A DNA stretch of 64,000 nt from Hyaloraphidium curvatum (GCA_025558095.1 JAIVFI010000009.1:682001-746000), one strand, 5' to 3'; shown: positions 10,508 to 22,544, numbered from the stretch's first letter. Notes: generated by a model not told the origin, from the letters alone. Program-made: numbers and translations.

Positions 10508-11333
10508 ATGTCCCGCGAGGTCGCGCAGTCGATCGTCGCGGCGATGGCGGCGTCCTTTGCCGCGGCGCCCCTCGACCGCGCGAAGCTAGTCACGCAGTCT
10601 GGCCAGTTCCCGGGCGAGCACGCTCTCAAGGTGCTGCGCCACCTCTTCGACGCCCAGGGCTTCGCGGGACTGTGGCGCGGCGCGTGGGCGTCGTCGCTCC
10701 GCGCGATCCCCGTCATCGCCGTCGGCTACGTGTTCGGCCTGCGCGCGGTGCCCAAGGAGGGATCGGAGGAGCCCCCAAGCCGCGCGCGCGCCGTCCTCCG
10801 CTCGCTCGCGCAGTCCCTCACCGCGCTGCTGCTCGCCACCCCGCTGGACGTGCTCCGCGCCCGCCTCGCCACGGACCTCACCGCCGGCCTCTCCTTCTCG
10901 GACTCTCTGTCCCGCGCGGCGCCGAAGGACCTCGCGGGGTGGTTCTCCGGGTTCCCGGCCGCCGCTGCCGGGATCCTCGCCTACACCGCGGCGTTCCACG
11001 GGCTGGTCGTGGCGGCGGAGCTCGCCGGGGTCCGGGGACCGGGAGGCGCCATCGCGGCGACGCTGGCGAGCGGGCTGGCTCAGTTCCCCTTCGACGTCGT
11101 CAGGACGTGGGTTGCCGTTCCCTCCCTTTCATTCACTTCCCCACTAATCGGTTCCCCCCTCGCCCTTCAGCCGAATGATGTCCGCCGCCTCCCCCACGCC
11201 CGCCTGGTCCGCCTTTTCCAAGGCCTGGGACAGGGGCACCCTCTTCCTCGGGTTCCCGGCGAGCCTGCTGCACGGCGCCGCGATGGCCATCGCCGCCGCG
11301 GGGGTGCACGCGGCGATGAGGAGCGCGAAGTGA
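10508..11333 (+). CDS. Mitochondrial carrier family-like protein
   Basis: Two exons, 10508-11106 and 11171-11333, encode 253 residues. Three carrier-type signatures P-x-(D/E)-x2-(K/R) are visible: PLDRAKLVTQ near residue 22, PLDVLRARLA in the middle, and PFDVVRTRMM, the last formed across the intron. They are spaced as in the three repeats of SLC25-type carriers, each followed by hydrophobic helices and FAGLWRGAWASSLRAIPV-type text. At about 250 residues it is shorter than the usual about 300, and its repeats are diverged, so the substrate cannot be told. Expected location is the mitochondrial inner membrane or peroxisome. An upstream in-frame extension without good context was not used. Confidence 0.75.
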
Positions 11334-11539
11334 GGCGTTTTCGGACGTGATGGGGATCAAAATGGCGAAGGCCGGGAGGAGGAAGTGGCTCGGGTTGGAT
11401 TGGATTCGGACTGCCGCTATAGTGCCGACGCACTCGTGAGAAAAAGAACTGTCGATGTTTGGCGAACATGAGGGGCCGGGCTCGATCGCAAAGCGTCGCG
11501 GGAGCGCGCAATCACTGCCCCCCCGAGACTGTTTCCCGC

Positions 11540-12990
11540 ACGGGGCCCCGCGGCCCTGCTCCGGCACAATGGCTCCTTTCGGATCCATCGGATACGTCGT
11601 CCGTAAAGGCCGCGGGGCCCCGCCGACGCCCTCACGGGGAGTCCAAGCCGACACGTCACCGCACCACGAACCGGACGGGCAGGGGAAGACGGCATCCGCG
11701 CCCGGCGCCCTCTCCATCGCAGCCGAAGGTTGCGATTCCAGGGTGGTTCCGGTCGCGGGGCTGTCGGGCGTGCCCGGGGGGTACAAGTGTGACCGGGCTT
11801 CTTTCCGCGGGAGGGAGCGCCGCTGCGGTGCTCCGCAGATGGTTTAGACAGCTCTTGGCGCCACGGACAATACCTTGCGACTAGAAACGCCCGAACTGGA
11901 AGGGGAATGGAGGACGTGCCCGGCGCCGGGGGCCTTGCACCAGGTCGCGGCGATGAGCCTCGCCGCGGCGTGATTGATGCGAGGCCTCCGCCCCGGCGTG
12001 TCTTCCGGATCAGCCGGCCCTATATTCCCTCGAATCTATGGACGGATTGGGGACGCACCTGCGGCCGGAGTCGGACGGGAGCGCCCCGGGCGAGCCGGGG
12101 TGCTCTTGCCTTTGAAGACTGTGACCGCGGGGGCGTACCTTCAGCCCGAACTTGGCAGGCGCTGGGAAGGAGTCGGCGGCGAAAGGCACCGCCAAAGCTG
12201 CTGTTCGGAGCTCTGGCAGAGTACCTTGGGTGCCGCGGACGCCTCGTCCTCGCACCGGTCGGGAAGCAGACAACGAACGCGGGATTGGCGGGTCGCGTGC
12301 CCAGCTGTGATCGCGGCCTGCGCCGCAATCACACGTGTGGGAATCGACCCGTTTCTCCGGTCGGGAGACAACCCGGAACGAGCGTAGAGCTGGCAGGACG
12401 GATGCGTGCCGGACGGGATCGATCGGACGGCACTTCGCCAGGACCGGAACAGGAAGGGAAAGGCGGCACCTGCGCGGTCGAGCTCTTTTCGTCGCGGCCG
12501 TGGACCGCGATGAACTGGGCCCGATCGCTCGGGAGCTGTCTACTGCGGAGCATGCGGAGCGCCGGATCGGGCAGCCGGCGAGGCGCCGGGCTTCCGGCCG
12601 GCTCGGATGCGTGGTCTGGGAGCGGACCCTCCTCCGGCCTTCAGCAAATCAGTTAGCCCGGCGCCATGGAGCACTGATGAGATGACGCAGGCACCTTGCC
12701 TGATCGCCGGCCACGGCAACTGCTCGATCGTCGCACACTGGAAGGCACCCGCGCCCCGGATCTGACGCCAGGCACTCCTTGGAGAGTTAGATGTTTGATT
12801 CAGGACGCGGAGGCTGTGTTCAGCTTCATCAGCCCCCGATCGGACACTCGGGACGGGAGCCGCCGGAGTGTCGATGCGCCGCGGAACAGGAATGGAGCTC
12901 TGCGTCGTTCGGATACACTGGTGACGCCTTCGGATGCATCTGCATCGAAGCCGGTGGCGTGTGCCCCCACGGAGTTGCGGTTTGGAGCTC
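11540..12990. repeat. Diverged dispersed repeat, copy 1 (intergenic)
   Basis: Two parts of this spacer align by eye with parts of 26195-27900, in the same order and orientation. One part includes GGCCGCGGGGCCC, CACGTCACCGCAC and CATCGCAGCCGA followed by GGTTGCGATTC (about 11605-11745). The other includes GTCGCGGCCG(T/C)GGACCGC and ends GGAGCTCTGTA (about 12490-12990). No coding content is visible. It looks like an old mobile or duplicated non-coding unit. Exact ends are unknown, and the spacer from 11334 to 13102 holds no gene I can support. Confidence 0.5.
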
Positions 12991-13102
12991 TGTAGAGGGA
13001 GCATTTTGCCGCCGACACCGACCTGCACTCGCGGGGTGGGCTGGACAGCGTCGTACTATACTTGGCTGAAGCCGAGCTAGCGTTCCGCCCATTCCCACGA
13101 AA

Positions 13103-14606
13103 ATGCCGCTGTTCACTGCCGACGAGTACCTCGCGCTGCTGCCGCACAAGGTGCCGCCTCTGGACGCGCTCGCAGAGGACGGCCAGGCGGCCGCGGACCC
13201 CGCGGGCGCCGTGCGCGCGGCCGCTTTCGCGCGCGACGCGCTCACCCCCATTGCCAAGGCGCGCTTCCCGGCGCTGTGGGCGCTGTCGCGCCGGACGCCG
13301 CCCGGCAGCGCGACGAGCCTCGGTATCTCGGTCCAGGCGCTCGCCGCCGCCGCGGCCGTGGCTGCGTGCTCCGCGATCGCGGGCGTCGAGGGCGACGGCG
13401 CGTTGGGCGCCGCACAGCTCGGCGTCGGCATCGCCGCGCCGCTCGTGTTCTGCCTCCTGAGAGGCATCGGCCACGCGGTCCGTTACGGGCTGCTGCTCTT
13501 CCCCGCCGCGGAGGGATTCTGGGCCATGCGGGCGGGCTACGTCGCGGGGCTCTACACGTGGTGCCGCCTGGTCGGCGATGCGGCGTGGAACCAGCCCGAT
13601 AAAGGCGACCCGGACTCGGGGGAGCTACTCCGGCACCGCGCCGGGGATGACCTCTGCCCGTGCCCCCGCCCCTCGTGCGCCGGCGGGCTCCCCGGCCGTG
13701 CAACCGCTAGCCGAGCCGTGACGATGATATGGCACGTTTTCGTGCACGTCGTCGGCAACCTCGCAATGGTGTGGACGGCCCTCGTCTCCCTGGGCGCCCG
13801 GACCTGGTCGCAGCCGTGGTCGGCCACGGTAGCCGCTGTCTCCCTCGCCCTCTTGCTTCCCTCTGCTTGGGGTGTCCTGAGCTTTTACTCGAGCAACCCG
13901 GACCTCCTGCGCCTGACGTCCCGCCTGCGGAACCGCGCCGTGGCGATCGCGCTCCGCCGAGCCGTGCATGAATGCCGGTTGCTGCTGCTCCAGAGCGAAG
14001 GAAGTCCTCCGACCGCCGAAGGCGCCGACGGTTCGGAGTACGTCGACCTGAACCGCCGTCTGGAAGCACAGTGGCGCCACGGTCTCCGGGCCTACATGGT
14101 CAACCCGTTCTCGTTCCTCGTCTTTATTCCAGCATGCATCGTTGCGGCGGGCATCAACGCGGTGGGTGGTGACACCGCTACCTTTCCCGAGACCCCGTTC
14201 TGACGCGCACATGCAGGCCGTGGGGAGGTGCATCCCTGCCTGGACGCTCCTCTGGCTCCTCTGGTTCCTCACCCTTCTTGCCGAGGAGCTCGCCAACGTC
14301 GCGGTGCTCAACGCGGAGGTCACTGCCGCCGGGGACAGGTACGCCGCCGCCAGGCGGGAGGTCCGCGCGCTGCTCCTCGCCGCGGAGCCCGGCCCAACGG
14401 AGAACGCACGCAGGAAGGTGCTTGCGCACGCGGGGATGCTCGACGCGCTGGCGGCCGGCGGGCAGAAAGCGCTGTTCCTGGGGTTTCCCGTGGGGTTCGG
14501 GACCATCAGGACGCTGTACGTGACGATGGCTACGGTGGCGTTCGCGGTGTGGGGCGTGCTGCGGGGGCTGGGCGTCGTCGTGACGATGGACAATGTTTGC
14601 GGTTAG
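13103..14606 (+). CDS. Multi-spanning membrane protein, CPCP-CAGG family, divergent member
   Basis: Exons 13103-14161 and 14217-14606 give 482 residues. It is a distant paralogue of the genes at 52005-53543 and 55634-57160: same N-terminal pattern (FTADEYLALLPHKVPP), the cysteine motif CPCPRPSCAGG at residues 185-195, paired helices with WSQPWSAT, then the splice-formed INAAVGRCIPAWTLLWLLWF aligned to ITVAVGSCISLWQLL in the paralogues, and a C-terminus ending near TMDNVC. About seven hydrophobic segments are visible. I recognise no described family. The cysteine motif in a loop between helices 2 and 3 might bind a metal or form disulfides; that is inference. The gene lies far from its two close relatives. 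Confidence 0.75.
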
Positions 14607-14838
14607 GGCCTGGTGCGGCGGGGGGCTTTCAACGCCTGGAATATTCTTCGTTGGGTTGCCGGCGAACCTTTTGCGCACCGCGATGGCCGTAGCCTCGGGG
14701 GAGGGGATTCCAGTTGGAGTTGCTTTGGACTGCTGCTTGAAGACGAAGCTGCTTTGCCACGGATGACTACGAACGAGTCACCACTACTCACCCACAAAGT
14801 TCCAAAACTACACTTCCTGAAGACACCACGAAAGCACA

Positions 14839-17087
14839 ATGGCAGGGCATTCTGCTGTCCTTTTGACACTCATAACGGCGTTGGCCGGGGTTGCGCTTTC
14901 CGGCCGGCCTGGAGCCGCAGCGGCCTTGGCTCCGTTTTGGTGAGTCGCCATTGCAGTCCGTCCCCTCGGAAGGCCCCTGACGTTCAGACCCGCAGCAACT
15001 CTGGCGCTCGCTGCCCTGGCACCACGAGATGTTACTGCCCGCCGCCGCTGACCCGGACATCGACGCGGTGGCGCACGACGACGCGGAGGACGACGCGCAC
15101 GGTGCGGTCGACAACGTGGCGGACCGCAACGGTGTGGACCCGGCCGGCAGGGGATGCGGTCGCTGAGGCGAGCGGTCGTGCCGCGGACGCAGGGGAACCG
15201 GTTGCGGTTGCGATTCCCTCCGCGCCCGCCATCCCGTCGCACTCGGTCGCCGCCGCGCCCCGCGCCGTTGCAGCCGCGCCTGCGTCGGACGCCATCCCGG
15301 ACGCCGCCCCGGATACAGCCTTGAACATGCTGCAGGGGCGTTCAAGGTGCCCGCAGTGCCGCATCGGCCGCCTCGGCCCGTCGTGCTGCCCCCCTCGCCG
15401 GACAACCGTCCGCATCTGCAGCAGTACTTCCACCCGATACCGCACCCAGACGCTCACCCTCCGAGCCACCCGTACGACGACCGTTACCGCCGTGCACCCC
15501 TGCGCCCTGAACGTCGGCCACGCCGCCGACCTCCGGCACCGCTTCATCTTCGACCCCGCGGCCCCGGGCCACACGTTCGTCGACTGCATCGGAGGCGCCC
15601 CCGTGACCGTCGTCGACCGACTCGGGGTGAAGTTCCCAAGAACCGTGGTCGGAAACATCGCGAGGAACGTGCTCAGCGTCAACGGCACGGCTTCGGGGCT
15701 AACCGCGCCGGGCTCCGTCGTTTCGGGGCTGGGCAAATCCGAGTTCACCCTCACGCTGTGGGCGCGTATGTCCCCGTTGCGCCCCTTCTCCCAGGGCTGG
15801 GAACGGTGGGAGCTGGTATCGGACCGGGGCTACGCCGACTCCGGGCCGTACGTCGCCGTGCGCGTTCGCAACGTGGACGATTCGGTGACCTGGGAGCTCG
15901 GCGACGGCGGGAGCGGCTCGGGCGTGGTGGCGGTCAACTCAACGTCGGCGCCGGCGCTGGACGGGCGGTGGCATTTTCTTGCCTTTTCGCGCCGGGGCCG
16001 CAGGCACTCGATCTACGTCGACGGGGTACTCGAGGTGTGGAGCGAGGGCACGCAGGTGGCGGACGTCGCCGACACGGGGTATCCCCTGGGGATCGGGTAC
16101 TCGCCCGCGTGGCACGACCTGGACGACGGCCCGATGCGGTTCCGCGGACAGCTGGACGACGTCAGGCTGTACGGCGCTCAGCTCGACGGCGCGGCGATGC
16201 GGGAGATCATGGCCGCGTACCTCGGGTTTCCCGTTTGCTCCGCCGGCTGTCCCGGCAACGCGTCGTGCCGGGCCGACTCAGCCGGGGGTTTGACGTGCGC
16301 GTGCGATCCGGGGTATTCGGCGAAACTCGGCGCGGACGGCACGTTGGTCGCTTGCAGCGAGACCGCATGCAAGAAGCGTATCGGAATGGAGGACAACAAC
16401 ATGTTGCACCGCTGGGTCTACGACGAAGGGCTCGCTGCGGGCACGCTCTTCGACTGCTTGGGAACCGCGCAGCCTTCGGTGGTCAACCCCGCCGGACTCT
16501 CATTTCCGGACGACACCATCATCGCCGCGGCAAAGAAAGTCGCGCAAAGCGACGGCACCGCGGGTCTGCGCGTCCCCGGAACCGCGGCAGGGGTCGCGAC
16601 GAACGACCTCATCGTCACCATGTGGGTCAAAATGGGCCCACCGGCTCCGGGCCAAACCTGGGAGCTCTTCTCCAACCGCCCCCCCGCAACCGCACCCGGT
16701 CTGTACCCGTACGTGTCAATCGTGGCCCTCCACGACGCATCTCTGGGCTCGCCCGTGCTCTCGTTCACCGTCTCCGAGGAGCCCCTGCACGGGACCGGGA
16801 CCGCGCGCCTCGTCGCGTCCCCCACGCTGCCCGTGTTCGACTCGTCGTGGCACCTCCTCGGCTTTTCCCGGAACGGCACCACGCTGACGATCTCCGTCGA
16901 CCGCGCGTACGATCGCGGGGTCCAGGTTGCCTCGGGGTCGTGGACGGCGTGGCTGCAAGACAACGGGTGGCCGATGCGGATCGCCGACGGGATGGTGGGG
17001 AGGGTGGATGACGTGAGGCTATATGGGTTGCGCAGGCTCGACTCGGCGAGGTTGGACGCAATGATGGCGGCGTACGAGTCGCCGTGA
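14839..17087 (+). CDS. Secreted protein with two LamG/concanavalin-like domains and EGF modules
   Basis: The start at 14839 opens a signal peptide (SAVLLTLITALAGVALSG) and ends at a canonical donor (gtgagt at 14940). Joining to 14996 gives a continuous frame of 730 residues. A short EGF-like piece (C-x5-C-x5-C-x-C) follows, then an odd Thr/Arg- and Ala/Pro-rich linker. Two concanavalin-A-like units come next, each with RFIFD or RWVYD, FDC(L/I)G, SEFTLTLWARM or NDLIVTMWVKM, W(H)FLAFSR, and GQLDDVRLYG or GRVDDVRLYG; an EGF-like module (CPGNASCRADSAGGLTCACD) sits between them. It is probably a cell-surface glycan-binding protein. The linker at 15.0-15.5 kb reads better in other frames over parts, so a further intron or frameshift there is possible. 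Confidence 0.65.
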
Positions 17088-17329
17088 TCCATCATTCCGC
17101 CGAGTCAAGAAAGCTCGTGCCATTACGATTTGTGCACATGAGCGATGCAGCGTGTTCCATCGCATTCGCTCTAATTTGCACTTCGTTGAGTGGAAGGCGA
17201 CTTGGGAACTTGCTTGGGGGACTTCGAGGGGCGGGGCGCGAACGGTGGGGACGCTGCCCAGGGGACCCGAACCCCCACCGCGCCCCGCAACCTTGCACCC
17301 TCGCAGCCCCCGCCGAACCCCGCCGGCCG

Positions 17330-19848
17330 ATGACGGGCAGCGGCGCTTTCGTGGCGGCGGCGGCCGACGCCTCGCTGCCCGCGGTGCCGACGCTGCGCGC
17401 GCAGTTTGTCCGCGGGTTCGCGCGGCCGCGGCGCCGCCAGTTCGCGCGCGCCGCCCGCGTGCTCGTCGCCGCGTGGGCGCTGCTCGCAATCTCCGCGATG
17501 CGGCCGGAGCTGCTGGGCCTGGTGGTGGGTCGCCGCCGTCCCCGTCCCCATCCCCCGGCACCCTGACATCTCTGTTAAACCCCCAGTTCGCAATCATTTT
17601 CCCCCTGGCCTTCCCGCCCGTCGGCACCTCCCTGGCGGTGCTCGCGGCCGTCGTCGCCGGGGGCGTCCTGATCGCCTACGGCCTGGTCTTTGCGCTGCTC
17701 GGCATGCTGTGGATGGTGCTGTACAACCGCGCCGGCGGGACGAACCCCTACGCCCGGGCCGCCATCGTCGAGGTCTGGTTCGTCGCCGTCGCGTGGGCCG
17801 GCTCGGCGTTCCAGTACGATCACCCGGGCCCGCTCGGCATGCTCGGCTTCCTCGGCATCCCGCTGTCTTTCCTCGTGGTCATGCTGGCGCCGGTGGAAAT
17901 GCGTGCGACCGAGGTGCCGGCGGCGGAGCTGTACGCGTCCGTCCTGGTGCCCTTGGGGATCGTGGGCGCCGTCTCCGTCGCGTGCGCCGTCCTGGTGCTG
18001 CCCGAGTACGCGACCGACGCCGCGAGGGAGAGCTGCCTCTTCGTGCTCAAGGACCTCCTCGCCGTTTTCGGACCGCGCGGCAGCGGCGCCGAGGAGCGTG
18101 CGAGGCGGAACAAGCTCGGGGCGGACGTCCTGCAGCTGGGCTCCGACATCAAGGGCTGCCGCATGGACGTTGGCTTCCTGAGGGACCAGCCGACCGCCAT
18201 GGCCAAGGTCGGCGCAGCCCTGGTGAAGCTGGCGGGCAACGGAGGCCTGCGCTTCGAGAGCCCGGCCATCGTCGTCACGTGCGAGGCGGCCATCGCCGCC
18301 CTGGACATCCGCCGCCCCTGGTACGACACGTCGCTGTACGTCTACGAGGGCGCGGGCCCGCACCCCGAGACCTCGATCGCCTCGGCCAGGGAGGCCCTGG
18401 ATGCCCGCGCCGCCGAGGTGCGGGACCGCGCGGCCCCCGCCAAGCTCGGCCGCGACGACCTGGACGTTTTCGCGGAGAACGAGGCCATCGGCGACGCGCG
18501 CGCGCTCCTGGACGCCGTCGAAGCCCTCCTCGCGGTCCGGCGACTCCGCTTCTACTTCCTGGGGAGCCCCGGAAGGGAGCCCAAGAAGCCCAAGGTCAAG
18601 AAGGAGCCAACGGAGCGGGCAAAACGGGGGCCGTGGCACGTCGGCAAGCTCCTCGGCGAGGCCCTGTACCGCTTCCACGTCTGCTTCACCTCGCCGGCCT
18701 CGCGCTTCGGCTTCAAGCGCGCCCTCGCATACTTCCTGGCCTCGGTCTGGGCCTTCCTCCCCGGCACGGCGGACTACTACTACGAGAACAACCTGGCCTG
18801 GATCCTGATCACGGTCATCCTCGTGCTGAACCCCCAGCTGGGCTCGGGCGTGGTCAAGTCCGCAAACAGGCTCGCCGGCACCGCGATCGGGGCCCTGTGG
18901 ACCTACCTGGCGTACCTCGCCAGCCGGAACGCCCCCTCCGCCGACTACATGCGCGTGCAGATCCTCATGTACCTGCCCCTCTCGGTGCTCGCCGTCGGCG
19001 TCAACCAGCTCACCAAGTTTCCCTACGCGGGCTTCGTCATGTCGCTCACCTTTGCGATCGTCGCCACCGCCCCGAAGCTCTCCCTGGAACCGTCGTGGAG
19101 CTGGCAGCGCGCGCTCTGGGTCTTTGTCGGCGTCCTCGGCTGCCTCGTGCTGCAGATCATCGTGTTCCCGGAGCTGGCCGCCACCTCGGTCCGCCAGACG
19201 CTCTCGCGCGCGCTCGGCACCCTCGGTTCCGTGGTCTTCGCCGCGCACTCCCGCACCAAGTCCGCCGCGGAGATGGACGCCCTCCTGCAGGCCCTGCAGG
19301 CGGACCTGACGACGTGCCGGATCGGCCCGCTCGCGGGGTGCACCGACGAGCCCGAGCTCGACCGGCCGTGGGACCTGCGCGCCGTGCTCGCGCTGATGGA
19401 GCGCGCGCAGCGGCTGCGGGACGCCGTGGAGGTCGCGGTGGCCTTTGTTTCGCGGGGCGGGGAGCCGCAGCCGCACCTGGAAAGGGTGGTGGTGCTCGTG
19501 GCGTGGAAGCTGGACGCGCTGGCGGCCTCGCTGCAGGCGCGCAAGCCGCTGGGGAGGATGCCGCGGCTTGCGGACCGCGGGATCGGCGGGGCGGGGGTGC
19601 GCGGAGACGTCGGCGGGGGCGAGAGGCTGCTGTACGCCGGCGCGGGCGCGGCGCTGCTGGTCGTGCTGGAGGAGGCGGACGCCATCGAGGCGCTGGTGGC
19701 GAGGCTCTACGGGCGCGAGTGGGTCGCGGAGAAGGTGAGGGCGGAGCGGACGGGGGACATTGCCGCGCGGGCAGTGTGGCGGGACACGGTGCCGGTGCTT
19801 GAGGAGCGGGGCGTCAAGGGCGAGGACAGGGGCGGGCTTCCCGAATGA
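17330..19848 (+). CDS. Aromatic acid exporter / FUSC-like membrane protein (BRE4-type), paralogue 1
   Basis: Exon 1 is 17330-17524 and exon 2 is 17587-19848, giving 818 residues; the donor could alternatively be 3 bases upstream. The fold has two hydrophobic halves of several helices each: FAIIFPLAFPPVGTSLAVLA onward, and ASRFGFKRALAYFLASVWAF, then AWILITVILVLNPQLGSG and VGVLGCLVLQIIVFPELAA. Between and after them are soluble helical regions. This is the layout of ArAE/FUSC proteins, which include bacterial fusaric-acid resistance exporters and fungal BRE4-like proteins, usually linked to export of aromatic acids or to vesicle traffic. The convergent neighbour is a paralogue. The substrate is unknown. 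Confidence 0.75.
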
Positions 19849-19931
19849 CGTACGTAGCCATCTTTTCAGTGACCAGGACAACATTTTCCCCGCCTATTGG
19901 CATGCTCCCCGGCTATAGACATCCTCCCCGA

Positions 19932-22424
19932 CTATTCCAGGTCCTGCTGGAGCGGTATCGTTCCCGTCCGGTCCGGCTGACGCGGCTCGAGCTGCTGCAT
20001 CGGCCCCGACCCCAAGAGCCAGTACCCCGCGTCGTCGTCCGAGCCCGCCGGCACGGCCTGCCTGCCAAACATGTTCCCCACGAGCACCTCCATGGCGTCG
20101 ACGTCCCCCAAGAGCACCGCCAGCGCCGCGCCGCCCCCCGCCGCCAGCACGGCCCGCGGACCCGACGCCGCCGGCGCCGGGGCGACCGCGCGCGCCGGCA
20201 GCGGGAACATCCTCGGCAGCGGCCTCTTTGCCACGAGCGCGACGGCCAGCGTGTGCAGCTTGGCGGCCGCCTCGTCGAGCAGCGGCGCGGTCCACGCGGG
20301 GGCTTCCCCGCCGCGGGCGGCGTAGTCGGCGAGGGAGGAGAGCGAGGCCAGCATGCGGTGCACGCACTCGCACGCCGCGGACGCCCAGCGGCGGTCCCAC
20401 GGCCGGTCCAGGAGCGGCTCGCCGCGCGCGGCCGCGAGGGAGGTCCGGGCGAGGACGGCGAGGCGGGACGAGAGGGCGTCGGTGCCCGTGCGGGCGGCGG
20501 GGTCGCCGGCCTCCGCGCGGCGAAGGAGCCGCGCGGCGCAGTAGAGGAGGTTGCCGAGGCCGACGCGGACGTCGGTGGCGGATAGCGTCGGGAACACGGC
20601 GATCTGGTAGAGCAGCAGGGCGAGGACCGAGAGGATCATCATGCCCGCGCGGAAGGCGCCGAAGGCGGGGTCCGCGAGGGCGTCGCCGCTGCCGAGGGTG
20701 ACGGCGATGTAGGTGACGGAGAACATGCGCCCCGCGTAGGGGTGCGGCAGCCAGTTCTGCATGCAGAAGCCGAGGATGCTGACGGGGACGAAGAAGGCCA
20801 GGGCAACGCCCGCGCGGCCCTGCTCGGTGCCGTACGGGAGCCAGGCGAGGTAGGCAAAGTAGCCCCACAGCACCGCCGCGCACGTGGCCAGCAGGCGGAG
20901 GCCGCTCCCGACCACCCCCGCGCCGATCGTGGGGGCCAGCAGAACGACGGCGCTCACGAGCAGCCAGTAGACGTGGTACCTGACAAAGGCCTCGCTCGTG
21001 CCGGGCAGGAAGGCCCACACCGATATGATCGCGAAGGCAAAGGCGCGTTTGAATCCGAACCTGCCCGCGTCGGACGAGATGGCCTGCTGCAACAGGTACA
21101 GCCCGTCGATGACCAGCCGACCGGGCTTCCACCCGCCGGAAGACGCGGGCCTGACGACGTCCGGATCGTCCGCCTTCTGCTGGGGCTGTTGCTGCGCCTG
21201 TGTGCGGCGCGCGCGGTCGAACGCGTAGAACCTGTGGCCCCCGTTGCGTGCCCCCACGAGATCCTGCGCCGCCTCGGCCACCCTGTCCGCGGATTCGAGC
21301 ACCGTGTACAGCGCAAGGGCGCGGGGATCGTCCGCGGCCCCGGCGCCCCCGCGCGCCGCCAGGACGGCCTCCCTGTCGTCCGCGATCCGCGCCCTGACGG
21401 CGTCGAGCTGCTCCGCGCCGCCGAGCCTGCGGGGGCGGGCGTAGTTCCAGAACGCGGGCAGGTACGGGGGCTGGTCGACGACCAGGGCGTCGTGCACGCT
21501 GTCGAGCAGCGCCGCGACGGTGGGGTTGGCCGCGCCGGGCCGCATGCGCCGGCCCAGCTCCGCGAGGGCGGCGGCGAGCAAGGCCATGCGCCGGGGTGCG
21601 TCGCGGAAGAAACCGATGTCCGTGGGGCAGCCACGGGCGTCGGCGAGCAGGTCGACGGCGTCGTCGCGGGCGGCGGAGGCGGCGGCGTGCTCGGGAGGCG
21701 AATCCGGCCCGATCCCGCCCGAGCCGATGGCCCGGAGGGAGCGCGTCAGCCTCACGGCCGACTCGCGGGCGGCCTCGGTGGCGCTCTCGGGCAGCACGAG
21801 GAGGCCGACGCCGAGGTAGAGCGCCACCCCGGTGAGCAGGACGACCATGATGCTGTCGAATTCGGCGCGCACGGGGACCGCGTCGAGCTCGAGCACGGCT
21901 ATTGTCGGCTCGACGGTGACGGCGAACATCATGGTGACGAAGAAGCCGAGCGCGCCGAGCGGGCCGTTGAGGCGCGCGTACTGCGCGCCCGAGCTGGCCC
22001 ACACGACGCAGCCGATCCACGCCGTGAGGACGGCGGCGCGGGCGTACGGTGAGGTGCCGCCGTTGTTGTTGTAGGCGACGACCCACAGCTGGCCGAGCAG
22101 GCTCAAGCAGAGGCCGCCGACCATGCCGAGCGCGGCGACGGCGGCGACGACCAAAACGCGGAACGGCGAGCCGGCGGGCAGCACGAACTGCGCAAACACG
22201 GCAAACTGGACGAGCGCGCCGGGCGACGGGCGGAACCACGCGATCAGCAGCTGCGCCCACACGAGCAGCAGTGCCTTCAGCACGCGCACGGCGTCGCGCC
22301 GCCGCGGGGGCCACCGCACGCCGCGCCGCCAGCCGGTCGACGCGGAATCGTGTGCCGCCGCCGCCGCGAGCAGCTCGGCCGCCGCCGCCTCGGCAGCCGC
22401 GGTCGGGCCCGCCTCGCCGCCCAT
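19932..22424 (-). CDS. Aromatic acid exporter / FUSC-like membrane protein (BRE4-type), paralogue 2
   Basis: A single-exon frame of 830 residues begins at ATG 22424. It parallels paralogue 1 along its length: RPSPGALVQFAVFAQFVLPA, GGTSPYARAAVLTAWIGCVV, VLPESATEAARESAVRLTRS, then GRFGFKRAFAFAIISVWAFL, LLAPTIGAGVVGSGLRLLAT and LLYQIAVFPTLSATDVR. Paralogue 1 has an intron near residue 65 and this copy does not, so intron loss or retroposition is possible. The two genes converge with 83 bp between stop codons. The N-terminus is alanine-rich and soluble. A TATAAAT element lies 70-76 bp upstream of the start. Role as for paralogue 1; function is inferred from family only. Confidence 0.75.
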   Translation of the reverse strand: MGGEAGPTAAAEAAAAELLAAAAAHDSASTGWRRGVRWPPRRRDAVRVLKALLLVWAQLLIAWFRPSPGALVQFAVFAQFVLPAGSPFRVLVVAAVAALGMVGGLCLSLLGQLWVVAYNNNGGTSPYARAAVLTAWIGCVVWASSGAQYARLNGPLGALGFFVTMMFAVTVEPTIAVLELDAVPVRAEFDSIMVVLLTGVALYLGVGLLVLPESATEAARESAVRLTRSLRAIGSGGIGPDSPPEHAAASAARDDAVDLLADARGCPTDIGFFRDAPRRMALLAAALAELGRRMRPGAANPTVAALLDSVHDALVVDQPPYLPAFWNYARPRRLGGAEQLDAVRARIADDREAVLAARGGAGAADDPRALALYTVLESADRVAEAAQDLVGARNGGHRFYAFDRARRTQAQQQPQQKADDPDVVRPASSGGWKPGRLVIDGLYLLQQAISSDAGRFGFKRAFAFAIISVWAFLPGTSEAFVRYHVYWLLVSAVVLLAPTIGAGVVGSGLRLLATCAAVLWGYFAYLAWLPYGTEQGRAGVALAFFVPVSILGFCMQNWLPHPYAGRMFSVTYIAVTLGSGDALADPAFGAFRAGMMILSVLALLLYQIAVFPTLSATDVRVGLGNLLYCAARLLRRAEAGDPAARTGTDALSSRLAVLARTSLAAARGEPLLDRPWDRRWASAACECVHRMLASLSSLADYAARGGEAPAWTAPLLDEAAAKLHTLAVALVAKRPLPRMFPLPARAVAPAPAASGPRAVLAAGGGAALAVLLGDVDAMEVLVGNMFGRQAVPAGSDDDAGYWLLGSGPMQQLEPRQPDRTGTIPLQQDLE

Positions 22425-22493
22425 GGGGATCGGGTGGGGGATCGCAAGGGACTGGACCCATTTGAGGGACGCAACCGTAGCATCCAGAACGCA

Positions 22494-22500
22494 ATTTATA
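22494..22500 (-). promoter_or_regulatory. TATA-like element
   Basis: TATAAAT on the minus strand, 70-76 bp upstream of the ATG of the second ArAE gene, in a locally AT-richer stretch. Its position suits a core promoter, but no transcription start is known. Confidence 0.4.
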
Positions 22501-22544
22501 ACCTCCGAACCACGACACCCTCCGCCACCCCGCGGCCGGTGGAA

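Noticed and set aside
17575-19884. A 769-codon open frame antisense to ArAE paralogue 1
   Set aside because: It is the mirror of a real GC-rich gene, rich in Arg/Gln/His without domains or membrane segments.
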